This document shows, one piece after another, positions 9,163-16,386 of a stretch of DNA of 64,000 nt (positions are counted from its first letter, which is position 1; every line of letters starts with the position of its first letter). Source of the DNA: Streptomyces changanensis (GTDB lineage Bacteria; Actinomycetota; Actinomycetes; Streptomycetales; Streptomycetaceae). A model generated the notes under the pieces. That model was not told the DNA's origin, searched no databases, and was given only the letters and a program-made list of their open reading frames with translations. Location of the stretch: assembly GCF_024600715.1 (NCBI RefSeq), contig NZ_CP102332.1, positions 3,596,001-3,660,000 of the forward strand, written 5' to 3'. Both the position numbers and the translations under genes were made by a program.

Positions 9163-10446
9163 GTGCCCGCACTTGTGCTGCTCGGTGCTCAGTGGGGTGA
9201 CGAGGGCAAGGGGAAGGCCACCGATCTCCTCGGTGGATCCGTCGACTACGTGGTGCGTTACCAGGGCGGCAACAACGCCGGTCACACGGTCGTCGTAGGC
9301 GACCAGAAGTACGCGCTGCATCTCCTTCCCTCCGGAATCCTCTCCCCGGGATGCACCCCGGTGATCGGGAACGGTGTCGTCGTCGACCCGGCGGTCCTGC
9401 TCTCCGAGCTGAGCGGGCTGAACGATCGGGGCGTCGACACCTCGAAGCTCCTGATCAGCGGTAACGCCCACCTGATCACGCCGTACAACGTCACCCTCGA
9501 CAAGGTGACGGAACGGTTCCTCGGCAAGCGGAAGATCGGCACGACCGGCCGCGGCATCGGCCCGACGTACGCCGACAAGATCAACCGCGTCGGCATCCGC
9601 GTCCAGGACCTCTACGACGAGTCGATCCTCGCCCAGAAGGTCGAGGCGGCGCTGGAGCAGAAGAACCAGCTCCTCGCCAAGGTCTTCAACCGCCGCGCGA
9701 TCGAGGCCGACAAGATCGTCGAGGAGATGCTCGGCTACGCGGAGCAGATCCGGCCCTACGTCGCCGACACGACGCTGATCCTCAACGACGCCATCGACGC
9801 CGGCAAGGTCGTCCTCTTCGAGGGCGGCCAGGGCACGCTGCTCGACGTCGACCACGGCACGTACCCCTTCGTCACCTCCAGCAACCCGACCGCCGGCGGT
9901 GCCTGCACCGGCGCGGGCGTCGGCCCGACGAAGATCAGCCGGGTCATCGGCATCCTCAAGGCGTACACGACCCGCGTCGGCGCCGGCCCGTTCCCGACGG
10001 AGCTGTTCGACGAGGACGGCGAGGCGCTGCGCCGCATCGGCGGCGAGCGCGGCGTCACCACCGGCCGCGACCGCCGCTGCGGCTGGTTCGACGCGGTCAT
10101 CGCCCGGTACGCCACCCGTGTGAACGGCCTGACGGACTTCTTCCTCACCAAGCTGGACGTCCTGACCGGCTGGGAGCAGATCCCCGTCTGCGTCGCGTAC
10201 GAGATCGACGGCCGGCGCGTCGAGGAGCTGCCCTACTCGCAGACCGACTTCCACCACGCGAAGCCCGTCTACGAGTACCTGCCGGGTTGGTCCGAGGACA
10301 TCTCCAAGGCCAAGACCTTCTCCGACCTGCCGAAGAACGCGCAGGCCTACGTGAAGGCGCTGGAGGAGATGTCGGGCGCCCCGATCTCCGCCATCGGCGT
10401 CGGCCCCGGCCGCACCGAGACGATCGAGATCAACTCCTTCCTGTAG
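9163..10446 (+). CDS. purA: adenylosuccinate synthetase
   Basis: PurA joins IMP and aspartate using GTP to make adenylosuccinate, the first committed step to AMP, in the cytosol. The 427-residue length is standard. The start [21 protein letters not shown] contains the GTP-binding loop with the catalytic Asp and Lys, [13 protein letters not shown] follows, and GIGPTYADK and [10 protein letters not shown] are family signatures. The GTG start has GGAAGGGG nine bases upstream. The gene ends 55 bp before a very long terminator hairpin and is read as a single unit. Confidence 0.98.
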   Translation: MPALVLLGAQWGDEGKGKATDLLGGSVDYVVRYQGGNNAGHTVVVGDQKYALHLLPSGILSPGCTPVIGNGVVVDPAVLLSELSGLNDRGVDTSKLLISGNAHLITPYNVTLDKVTERFLGKRKIGTTGRGIGPTYADKINRVGIRVQDLYDESILAQKVEAALEQKNQLLAKVFNRRAIEADKIVEEMLGYAEQIRPYVADTTLILNDAIDAGKVVLFEGGQGTLLDVDHGTYPFVTSSNPTAGGACTGAGVGPTKISRVIGILKAYTTRVGAGPFPTELFDEDGEALRRIGGERGVTTGRDRRCGWFDAVIARYATRVNGLTDFFLTKLDVLTGWEQIPVCVAYEIDGRRVEELPYSQTDFHHAKPVYEYLPGWSEDISKAKTFSDLPKNAQAYVKALEEMSGAPISAIGVGPGRTETIEINSFL

Positions 10447-10497
10447 GCCCGGCAGGCCCGGTGGGCCCGGCAGGCCCGGTGGGCCCGGCAGGCCCTG
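10446..10497. repeat. 18-bp tandem repeat after purA
   Basis: Nearly three copies of an 18-bp unit, GGCCCGGCAGGCCCGGTG, start at the purA stop codon and run up to the terminator. The unit itself is built from two related 9-mers. Confidence 0.75.
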
Positions 10498-10501
10498 GCC
10501 G

Positions 10502-10547
10502 CACGGCGAAGCCCCCCGCACCACTCGGTGCGGGGGGCTTCGCCGTG
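10502..10547 (+). terminator. intrinsic terminator of purA, 21-bp stem
   Basis: Positions 10502-10522 pair perfectly with 10527-10547 around an ACTC tetraloop, giving a 21-bp stem with six consecutive G-C pairs at its centre. There is no long U tract, as is usual for Streptomyces. The hairpin is symmetrical and could stop transcription from both sides. Confidence 0.85.
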
Positions 10548-10569
10548 GCTCACTTCCGGGAGGGGGGCC

Positions 10570-10823
10570 TCGGCGGCGGCGCCGGAGCCGAGCACCGGGG
10601 CGGTGCCGGCGCCGCCGACCCGTTCCAGCGCGGCCACCTCGCGGGTGAAGCGGCGCCGGAACTCCTCCTGGGCCGCGAGCTCCGGGTGGACGACCTTGAC
10701 GGCGACGGTACGGCCGCCCGCTGACCGGGCGAGGTACACGCTGCCCATGCCGCCGGTGCCCAGCCGGCCGAGGAGGCGGAACGGGCCGATCGCGGCGGGG
10801 TCGTCGGGCGTCAGCGGATCCAC
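10570..10823 (-). pseudogene. truncated Ser/Thr protein kinase remnant
   Basis: From a GTG at 10823 the reverse strand encodes the first 75-80 residues of a Pkn-type kinase: IGPFRLLGRLGTGGMGSVYLAR is the glycine loop, VAVKVVHPEL holds the ATP-binding Lys, and REVAALERVGGAGTAPVLG reaches helix C. Homology then stops abruptly. The frame runs on through the purA terminator and repeat and ends inside purA at 10347. The rest of the kinase is absent, so this is a remnant or a gene fragment that cannot phosphorylate. Confidence 0.65.
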
Positions 10824-11160
10824 GCCCCGGAACCTCGCACACGGGTGTCGTCCACTCAGGCCCCGTGCGGGGGTCGCGGATCGGGAGGTGGGGGACGGAG
10901 AGGCGGGGGAGCGGGGTTAGGGCGGCGGGGGCGACGGTCGGCAACGCGCCCGGGCCGCGCGTCCGGGGCGGCGGCCCGGCGTCCGGGGCGGCGCGGGGCG
11001 CGGGAGCGGCTCTCCGGAGTCGGCTCGCGGGAGTCGGCTCCCGGCGACGCGTGGGGGTCGTGCCGGAGTGCCGTGACGGAGGGGTCGTTCTCGGCCGTTC
11101 CCGGCCGTCGGCGGCCGCCCCCGGCCGTCGGCGTGGTGTCGGCGCGGCGGCGCCCGCGGG
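10824..11160. other. gene-free G+C-rich stretch
   Basis: Between the kinase remnant and the chitinase promoter I see only low-complexity sequence with repeated GGCGGC, GTCCGGGGCGGC and GGCCGTCGGCG words. No coding frame has family features. Confidence 0.6.
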
Positions 11161-11166
11161 TGTGTC

Positions 11167-11196
11167 TGGTCTGGACCTCTTGACAGGTCCAGACCA
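11167..11196 (+). promoter_or_regulatory. chitinase promoter with paired DasR/chi boxes
   Basis: TGGTCTGGACCT (11167-11178) and AGGTCCAGACCA (11185-11196) are two 12-bp near-palindromes, each matching 10 of 12 positions of the box TGGTCTAGACCA known from Streptomyces chitinase promoters and from DasR sites. A consensus -35 TTGACA (11180-11185) lies exactly between and partly within them; a weak -10 (GAGAGT) follows near 11203. DasR repression relieved by amino-sugar phosphates, with chitin induction, is the expected control. Confidence 0.8.
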
Positions 11197-11251
11197 ATCG
11201 CCGAGAGTGTCCGGCACCCACCGGCTTCCCCCCACCCGAAGGAGTGATGAC

Positions 11252-12148
11252 GTGTCACGACGCCTCGGTGCCCTGCTGGCCGCCTTCGCCACGGCGATAG
11301 GTCTGACGGCCCTCCTCCCCGCCCCCTCCGCATCGGCGGCCGACTGCGCGGCGCCCTGGAGCGCGACCTCCGTGTACGTGGGCGGCAACACGGCCTCGTA
11401 CGGCGGCCACAACTGGCAGGCCAAGTGGTGGACCCAGAACGAGCGTCCGGGCGCGGTCGCCGTCTGGGCCGACCAGGGGGCCTGCGGCTCCGGCGCCCCC
11501 GATCCGGGTCCGACGGACCCCGCGCCCTCCGGCTTCGTCGTGTCCGAGGCGCAGTTCCACCAGATGTTCCCGAACCGGAACCCCTTCTACACCTACAGCG
11601 GCCTGAAGGCGGCGCTCGGCGCCTATCCGGCGTTCGCGACCACCGGCGGCGCCACGGTGAGCCGCCAGGAGGCGGCCGCCTTCCTCGCCAACGTCAGCCA
11701 CGAGACCGGCGGCCTCGTCCACATCGTGGAGCAGAACACCGCGAACTACCCCCACTACTGCGACCGGAACCAGCCCTACGGCTGTCCCGCCGGCCAGGCC
11801 GCGTACTACGGCCGCGGCCCGATCCAGCTCAGCTGGAACTTCAACTACAAGGCGGCCGGTGACGCCCTCGGCATCGACCTGCTCAACAACCCCCACCGCG
11901 TCGAGCGCGAGTCCGCGGTCGCCTGGAAGACCGCCCTCTGGTACTGGAACACCCAGAACGGCCCCGGCACCATGACCGGCCACAACGCCATGGTGACCGG
12001 TGCCGGCTTCGGTCAGACCATCCGCTCCATCAACGGCGCCCTGGAGTGCGACGGGCGCAACCCGGCGCAGGTCCAGAGCCGGGTGAGCAAGTACCAGCAG
12101 TTCACCCAGATCCTCGGCGTCGCGCCGGGCGCCAACCTGTACTGCTGA
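11252..12148 (+). CDS. secreted family 19 chitinase with chitin-binding domain
   Basis: This 298-residue exoenzyme cleaves chitin. A Sec signal peptide covers residues 1-30 (MSRRLGALLAAF... ending PSASA|AD). A CBM5/12 domain follows (about 31-76, with NWQAKWWTQNERPG), then a Pro/Asp linker, then the GH19 catalytic domain (95-298). Glu151 in NVSHETGG and Glu160 nine residues later match the catalytic pair of S. griseus ChiC. The GTG at 11252 has AAGGAG eight bases before it. The layout equals ChiC/ChiF of other Streptomyces. The promoter carries DasR-like boxes. Confidence 0.95.
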   Translation: MSRRLGALLAAFATAIGLTALLPAPSASAADCAAPWSATSVYVGGNTASYGGHNWQAKWWTQNERPGAVAVWADQGACGSGAPDPGPTDPAPSGFVVSEAQFHQMFPNRNPFYTYSGLKAALGAYPAFATTGGATVSRQEAAAFLANVSHETGGLVHIVEQNTANYPHYCDRNQPYGCPAGQAAYYGRGPIQLSWNFNYKAAGDALGIDLLNNPHRVERESAVAWKTALWYWNTQNGPGTMTGHNAMVTGAGFGQTIRSINGALECDGRNPAQVQSRVSKYQQFTQILGVAPGANLYC

Positions 12149-12181
12149 CGAAGGGCCCCGGGCCCCGGGACCCCGGATCGG

Positions 12182-12209
12182 GGGCGGCCACCGAGTGCGG
12201 TGGCCGCCC
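12182..12209. terminator. bidirectional terminator between chitinase and hydrolase
   Basis: GGGCGGCCACC (12182-12192) pairs with GGTGGCCGCCC (12199-12209) around a 6-nt loop. It lies between convergent genes and can serve both. Confidence 0.8.
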
Positions 12210-12251
12210 TCCGCACGTGCGGGCCCGGGCGGGAGGCGCGGGGCGCCGGCC

Positions 12252-13124
12252 TCACGCCCCCGTGTGCGCGAGGATCGCCCTGGCCAGCGGCTCCAGGACC
12301 TGGCGCGGCAGCGCGTGCCCCATGCCGGGGACCTCCACCAGCGACGCGCCCCGGATCACCTGCGCCAGGTGCTCGGCGTGCGGCGGCGGGAAGACCGGCT
12401 CGGCTGGGCCGGAGACGACGAGGGTCGGCACCTCGTTCCGCGCCAGCTCGTCGGTGCGCAGCATGCCCGAGTGGTCCGCGCGGCCGTGCGCCATGCTGAT
12501 CCGGGTGTGACCGGTGTGCTCGGTGATCCTGCGCTCCATGGCGCGGGCCGCCTCGGCGTCGAACGGGATCCCGTCGCCGTTCAGCATCCGCCAGTGCTCG
12601 GTCCGCCACTCCAGCTCCTGTCCCGGGTCCAGGTCCGTGGGGCGGTTCGCCCACATGTCGAGGATCCTCGGGTCGATGCCCGGCAGCTCCTCGGGCGGCG
12701 TGGTGGTGCCGTCCGGGTGGACGTACGGCGCGGTGCTGAGCGTGCTGGTGCCGATGAGCGTGGCGCTGAGCAGCCGGTCGGGGTGGTCGGCCAGGAGGAG
12801 TTGGGCCAGCATGCCGCCCAGGGACATGCCGACGACGTGGGCCCGCCGGACGTCGAGCGCGTCCAGCACGGCGAGCGCGTCGTCGGCGAGGTCGGTGATG
12901 GCGTAGGGCCGCTCCTCGTACGCCCAGGACGACCTGCCGGTGTCGCGGTGGTCGTAGCGGATCACCCGGTGGTGCTCGGCGAGCGCGTCCACCAGTTCGT
13001 CGGGCCAGCCGAGGCCCGACGCCTGCGCGCCCATGATCAGCAGCAGTGGCGGGGCGGCCGCGGAGCCCCGCTCCTCCACCCACAGGCGGATGCCGGGCGC
13101 GACGTCGACGTGGTGCTGGTGCAT
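12252..13124 (-). CDS. alpha/beta-fold hydrolase (RdmC-like)
   Basis: A cytosolic hydrolase of 290 residues. It shows the oxyanion region LLLIMGAQASG, the RYDHRDTGRS turn and the nucleophile elbow VGMSLGGMLAQ, with the acid and histidine in the C-terminal part (GMGHALPRQV). This subgroup includes methyl-esterases of anthracycline pathways such as RdmC, and many simple esterases. The ATG at 13124 starts the conserved protein; an open frame reaches further upstream across a gap with a palindrome. That palindrome (13146-13163) suggests repressor control. Substrate unknown. Confidence 0.85.
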   Translation of the reverse strand: MHQHHVDVAPGIRLWVEERGSAAAPPLLLIMGAQASGLGWPDELVDALAEHHRVIRYDHRDTGRSSWAYEERPYAITDLADDALAVLDALDVRRAHVVGMSLGGMLAQLLLADHPDRLLSATLIGTSTLSTAPYVHPDGTTTPPEELPGIDPRILDMWANRPTDLDPGQELEWRTEHWRMLNGDGIPFDAEAARAMERRITEHTGHTRISMAHGRADHSGMLRTDELARNEVPTLVVSGPAEPVFPPPHAEHLAQVIRGASLVEVPGMGHALPRQVLEPLARAILAHTGA

Positions 13125-13145
13125 GCTGCCCCCTTGACGGGTTCT

Positions 13146-13163
13146 AGACGAGACGTCTCGTCT
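13146..13163. promoter_or_regulatory. perfect 18-bp palindrome, TetR-type operator
   Basis: AGACGAGACGTCTCGTCT is a perfect palindrome 21 bp upstream of the alpha/beta hydrolase start. Size and form are those of TetR-family operators. It does not resemble the twin repeats at the TetR gene 1.2 kb away, so its regulator may lie elsewhere. Confidence 0.7.
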
Positions 13164-13252
13164 CGTTTGCGGGTCACACCGTAGCGCGCCCCCCGGTCGT
13201 CCGCATCCCTTTTCGGGGGCGGCTCGCGGGGGGCGTCGTGCGGCGCGGCGGT

Positions 13253-13696
13253 TCAGCCCAGCCGCAGGTCGATCCAGGGGATGGTGTCGCCGTCCAGCAG
13301 GTACCGCTCGACCTCGGTGAAGCCGTGCCCCAGGGCGAAGCGCAGACCGTCGTCGTTGGACGCCGGCACCGCCGTCTCCAGCGTCACCGCCCCCGCCTCC
13401 CGGGCCACCGCCACCCCGCGCGCGTACAGCTCCCCGCCGTACCCCCGGCGCCGGTACGGCGGGAGGATGCGGGCGATCACCGTCGCCGTGTCCGGCCGCT
13501 CGGCCGTCGGCGGCCGTACGGTGCTGCACCCGACGACGGCGTCGCCGAGGTACGCGACCTCCAGGTGGTGGCGCCCGGCGCGCTCGCGGACGTCCTGCGG
13601 GGACAGGAGGTGCGTCGGAATGATCTCGTTGTGGACCTGCCGCCAGTCCTCGGCGCCCGATCCGCCCTTCACCCGCTCGCAACGCAGTTCGCTCAT
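13253..13696 (-). CDS. GNAT-family N-acetyltransferase
   Basis: A small cytosolic acyltransferase of 147 residues. The acetyl-CoA-binding motif A is ARILPPYRRRGYGGELY (Q/RxxGxG/A form RRRGYG), preceded by the VAYLGDAVVGCSTV beta strand; the late segment ASNDDGLRFALGHGFTEVERYL is typical of motif B. Homologues acetylate small molecules, antibiotics or proteins. It has its own start 130 bp from the alpha/beta hydrolase promoter and follows the TetR gene on the same strand with a 68-bp gap. Confidence 0.85.
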   Translation of the reverse strand: MSELRCERVKGGSGAEDWRQVHNEIIPTHLLSPQDVRERAGRHHLEVAYLGDAVVGCSTVRPPTAERPDTATVIARILPPYRRRGYGGELYARGVAVAREAGAVTLETAVPASNDDGLRFALGHGFTEVERYLLDGDTIPWIDLRLG

Positions 13697-13764
13697 CCCC
13701 GCAGCCAACGGCGTCGCGGACCGGCCGTCAAACGGGTTCCCGGCACCGCCGGTTCGCGGACTCG

Positions 13765-14364
13765 TCAGGCGTACGAGCGCAGCAGGCGGGCGAGGTGGCG
13801 GCCCGTCACGCGCAGCGGCTCCTCGCTGCGGGTGACCTGGGCGGTCACCTCGGCGCCCTCCAGGGCCCCGATGACGGTCGTCGCCAGCTCGCGCGCGTCG
13901 TCCGCCGTGAAGCCGCAGGTCAGCAGCTTCTCTGCGACCAGTGCCTCCCAGCCGCGCAGAGCGTCCGCGCACGCCTGCTGGATGCCCGTGTCCGTGTCCG
14001 TGCCGAGCGTCTCCAGGGCCGCCGCGGTGACCGGGCACCCGTCGACCCACCCCGACGCCCGCAGTTCCTCCGCGAGTCGCACCGCGCACGCCTCCACCGC
14101 GGCCGCCGCGTCGTCCTCGCGGGCCAGCGTCTCGCGCAGGAAGCGGGCGAACTCCGCGCCGCTGTGCCGCAGGGCCTCCACGGCCACGGCCTCCTTGCCG
14201 CCGGGGAAGAAGTGGTAGACGGAGCCGAGGGTCGCCCGCGCCTCCCCGGCGATCTGCTTGATGCCCGTACCGACGTACCCCTGGCGCTGGATGAGGCGTG
14301 CCGCGGTGGTGACGATCCGGTCGCGGGTGCCGGGGGTGGCGGAGGTGGCGGGGGCGGTCTGCAT
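13765..14364 (-). CDS. TetR-family repressor (LmrA/YxaF subgroup)
   Basis: The protein has 199 residues. The N-terminal helix-turn-helix reads RDRIVTTAARLIQRQGYVGT followed by IKQIAGEARATLGSVYHFF, a textbook TetR core ending in the VYHFFPGGKE motif of the LmrA/YxaF group. The C-terminal domain (about 80-199) binds an unknown ligand. I use the ATG at 14364. It is divergent from the imine-reductase-like gene, and two copies of an 18-bp operator-like sequence lie between them, so it probably represses itself and that gene. Confidence 0.9.
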   Translation of the reverse strand: MQTAPATSATPGTRDRIVTTAARLIQRQGYVGTGIKQIAGEARATLGSVYHFFPGGKEAVAVEALRHSGAEFARFLRETLAREDDAAAAVEACAVRLAEELRASGWVDGCPVTAAALETLGTDTDTGIQQACADALRGWEALVAEKLLTCGFTADDARELATTVIGALEGAEVTAQVTRSEEPLRVTGRHLARLLRSYA

Positions 14365-14390
14365 GGGCCCGATCGTACCGGCCAAAGTGG

Positions 14391-14455
14391 GTAGAGCGCT
14401 CGTTCTAGTGCGTGCTACGGTCCTGACATCGCTCTGGGTAGAGCGTTCGTTCTAG
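14391..14455. promoter_or_regulatory. two 18-bp operator copies in a divergent promoter
   Basis: GTAGAGCGCTCGTTCTAG at 14391-14408 recurs at 14438-14455 with a single change (CGTTCG for CGCTCG). Each copy is an imperfect palindrome. One sits next to the TetR start and the other next to the oxidoreductase start, which is what shared control by one TetR protein would look like. Confidence 0.75.
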
Positions 14456-14480
14456 CGCGTGTCGTCGAAAGGTGAACCCC

Positions 14481-15452
14481 GTGAGCAACCCCGAAGCCGC
14501 CCCCGCCGCTCCCTCCGCCCCTGCCCCTGCCCCTGCCCCTGCCCCTGCGCCCGCCCCGGCCTCCGTCCCGGCCCCTGCCCCCGCTCCCGTCTCCGTCATC
14601 GGCCTCGGGCCCATGGGCCTCGCCATGGTGGACGCGTTCCTCGCCGCCGGGCACCCCGTCACCGTCTGGAACCGCACCCCCTCCCGTGCCGACGGCCCCG
14701 TACGACGCGGGGCCCGCCTCGCCGCCACCGCCGAGGAGGCGGTCGGCGCGTCCGGGCTGACGGTGCTGAGCCTCACCGGCTACGACGCCGTCCACGCCGT
14801 GCTGGGCGGCGTCGGGCCGGTCGCCCTGGAGGGCCGCGTCCTGGTGAACCTCACCTCGGGCACCCCGGCCGAGGCCCGTGCCGGTGCGGCGTGGGCGGCC
14901 GAGCGCGGTGCCGCGCACCTCACCGGCGGGGTGCTGACCCCGCCCGCGGGCATCGGCGACCCGGCCTCCACGACCCTCTACAGCGGCCCGCGCGACGTCT
15001 TCGACACCCACCGCGCCACCTTGGAGGTCCTGACGGGCATCGACCACCGGGGCGAGGACCCCGGCACGGCGGCACTCCTCTACCAGCTCAACATGGTCAT
15101 GTTCTGGACCGCCCTGTCCGGGTACTGGCAGGCCCTCGCACTGGCCGGCGCACACGGGCTGACGGCCGCCGACATCCGGCCGCTCGCCCTGGACGCCCTG
15201 GACCTGGGCCGGTTCGTGGAGTTCTACACGCCGCGTGTCGACGCCGGCGACCACGGCGGGGACGTCGACCGCCTCGCCATGGGCCTCGCGAGCACCGAGC
15301 ACGTGCTGCACACCGCGGCTGACGCGGGCGTCGACACCGCGCTGCCCGCCGCGGTCGCCGCGCTCTTCCGCCGCGGCGTGGACGCGGGCCGCGGGGCGGA
15401 CAGCTCCTCCAGCCTGGTCGAGGTCCTGGCGAAGGCGCCCGCCACGCGGTAG
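14481..15452 (+). CDS. NAD(P)-dependent oxidoreductase, imine-reductase-like
   Basis: This 323-residue protein belongs to the 6-phosphogluconate/3-hydroxyisobutyrate dehydrogenase superfamily. After an unusual N-terminal (Ala-Pro)n stretch (about residues 10-36) comes the Rossmann motif VSVIGLGPMGLAMVDAFLAAGHPVTVWNRT. The C-terminal helical part with LNMVMFWTALSGYWQ suits imine reductases. The GTG at 14481 is preferred over that at 14472 because AAAGG lies eight bases before it. Divergent from its likely TetR repressor. Substrate unknown; the Ala-Pro lead is probably disordered. Confidence 0.85.
   Translation: MSNPEAAPAAPSAPAPAPAPAPAPAPASVPAPAPAPVSVIGLGPMGLAMVDAFLAAGHPVTVWNRTPSRADGPVRRGARLAATAEEAVGASGLTVLSLTGYDAVHAVLGGVGPVALEGRVLVNLTSGTPAEARAGAAWAAERGAAHLTGGVLTPPAGIGDPASTTLYSGPRDVFDTHRATLEVLTGIDHRGEDPGTAALLYQLNMVMFWTALSGYWQALALAGAHGLTAADIRPLALDALDLGRFVEFYTPRVDAGDHGGDVDRLAMGLASTEHVLHTAADAGVDTALPAAVAALFRRGVDAGRGADSSSSLVEVLAKAPATR
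14519..14590. repeat. CCCTGC/CCCCGC hexamer repeat encoding (Ala-Pro)n
   Basis: A stretch of about 12 imperfect hexamers inside the oxidoreductase gene encodes alternating Ala-Pro. Copy number could vary by slippage without breaking the frame. Confidence 0.75.
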
Positions 15453-15515
15453 CCGCAGCCGGGCCCCACGTGGCGCGCGGCCTCGGATGCCCGGACGGGC
15501 GCGCCCGGTGACGTC

Positions 15516-15534
15516 GCCCGCCGATGCGGCGGGC
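15516..15534. terminator. terminator between oxidoreductase and RelE-like gene
   Basis: GCCCGCC (15516-15522) pairs with GGCGGGC (15528-15534) around GATGC, between two convergent genes. Confidence 0.65.
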
Positions 15535-15537
15535 CGC

Positions 15538-15786
15538 TCAGAGGAAGACGACGCGGACCACGGTGACCGTCAGGACGCTCCGGCTCACGTAGTACCGGAT
15601 CACCACGCCCGCCACCGTCGCCTCCCGCCGGTCCTCGTCACTGCCCATCGGCGCGGAGCCCTGCCCGTACGGGTCGGGGGCGAGCGAGGTGCGCATCCCC
15701 GCGTCGAAGCGTGCGCGCAGGGACGGGTCCATGGACTCCAGCGCGAGGTCCGCCGGGGGCGCGTACTGGAGCCGGTAGCCGGTCAC
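15538..15786 (-). CDS. RelE/ParE-like toxin candidate
   Basis: An 82-residue basic-fold protein, with GYRLQYAPPADLALESMD at the start and a C-terminal strand pair VAGVVIRYYVSRSVLTVTVVRVVFL, the pattern of RelE/ParE ribonuclease or gyrase toxins. Its GTG start overlaps the stop of the upstream small gene by four bases, as in toxin-antitoxin pairs. Catalytic residues of RelE are not conserved enough to be sure of activity. Confidence 0.55.
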   Translation of the reverse strand: MTGYRLQYAPPADLALESMDPSLRARFDAGMRTSLAPDPYGQGSAPMGSDEDRREATVAGVVIRYYVSRSVLTVTVVRVVFL

Positions 15787-16013
15787 TCCCGTACGTCCTC
15801 GCCGCGCGCCAGCCGCTCGAACAGCTCGGCGTCCTCCCGGTCCGCGTCCGTCGTGGACAGCGCCCAGCGGGCCAGCGTCACCGGCAGGTCCGCCACGGGC
15901 ACGTGCGGGATCTCCGCGTCGAACTCACGCGCCCGGTCCTCGTCCAGCGCCGCGCGGATCGCGGCGATGGTGCCCGGCAGCTCCACCAGCCGGCCGGCGA
16001 TCACGGTTCTCAC
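15783..16013 (-). CDS. antitoxin-like partner of the RelE-like protein
   Basis: A 76-residue acidic protein (VRTVIAGRLVELPGTIAAIR ... RGEDVRE) directly upstream of, and overlapping, the RelE-like gene. I recognise no DNA-binding motif; size, acidity and order match antitoxins. The GTG at 16013 overlaps the stop codon of a 16-codon ORF with a strong Shine-Dalgarno; a second in-frame GTG at 16043 is possible but has no ribosome site. Identification rests mainly on context. Confidence 0.5.
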   Translation of the reverse strand: MRTVIAGRLVELPGTIAAIRAALDEDRAREFDAEIPHVPVADLPVTLARWALSTTDADREDAELFERLARGEDVRE

Positions 16014-16060
16014 CGCCGCCCCGCACGGGCCGCCGCGGACCACCGCTCGGTGACTGTCAT
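16010..16060 (-). CDS. 16-codon leader ORF coupled to the antitoxin gene
   Basis: ATG at 16060 is preceded by GGAGGT five bases away, the best ribosome site in the area, and encodes MTVTERWSAAARAGRR before a TGA that overlaps the GTG of the next gene (GTGA). It may be a leader that delivers ribosomes to the antitoxin start. Alternatively it is the true N-terminus of the antitoxin separated by a single-base frameshift. The coding is seen directly; the role is inference. Confidence 0.5.
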   Translation of the reverse strand: MTVTERWSAAARAGRR

Positions 16061-16080
16061 GACCGACCTCCTGTCAACGG

Positions 16081-16386
16081 CTGGACGGGGCCCGCGGATC
16101 GACGGGGCCGCCGGGCCGGGCCCGCATCGTCGCACAACGGCGCCGCGCGCGGTCCCGCCCGGGCGACCCCGAAGCCCCCGCCCGCCCGTTCGCTCCGATT
16201 TGCCCGCGCCCGGCACGCCGACCAGCCCGCGCCCGCCGGGTCCGGGGGCCCGCGCCCGCCGCGCCCGTCCCCGCAGCCCGGGCCCGGTCCCCCGCGTCCG
16301 GTCGCGCCCGCCGCGCCCGCCGCGCCCGTCCCCGCCCCGCCCCCGCCCGCGCCGTCGAGCCCGACTGCCCCGCCCCGCCGCGTCGT
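16081..16386. other. gene-free C-rich stretch
   Basis: Low-complexity sequence dominated by CCCGCGCCCG and CGCCCGCCG words. No frame resembles a protein family and no clear hairpin or promoter is visible. Confidence 0.6.
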
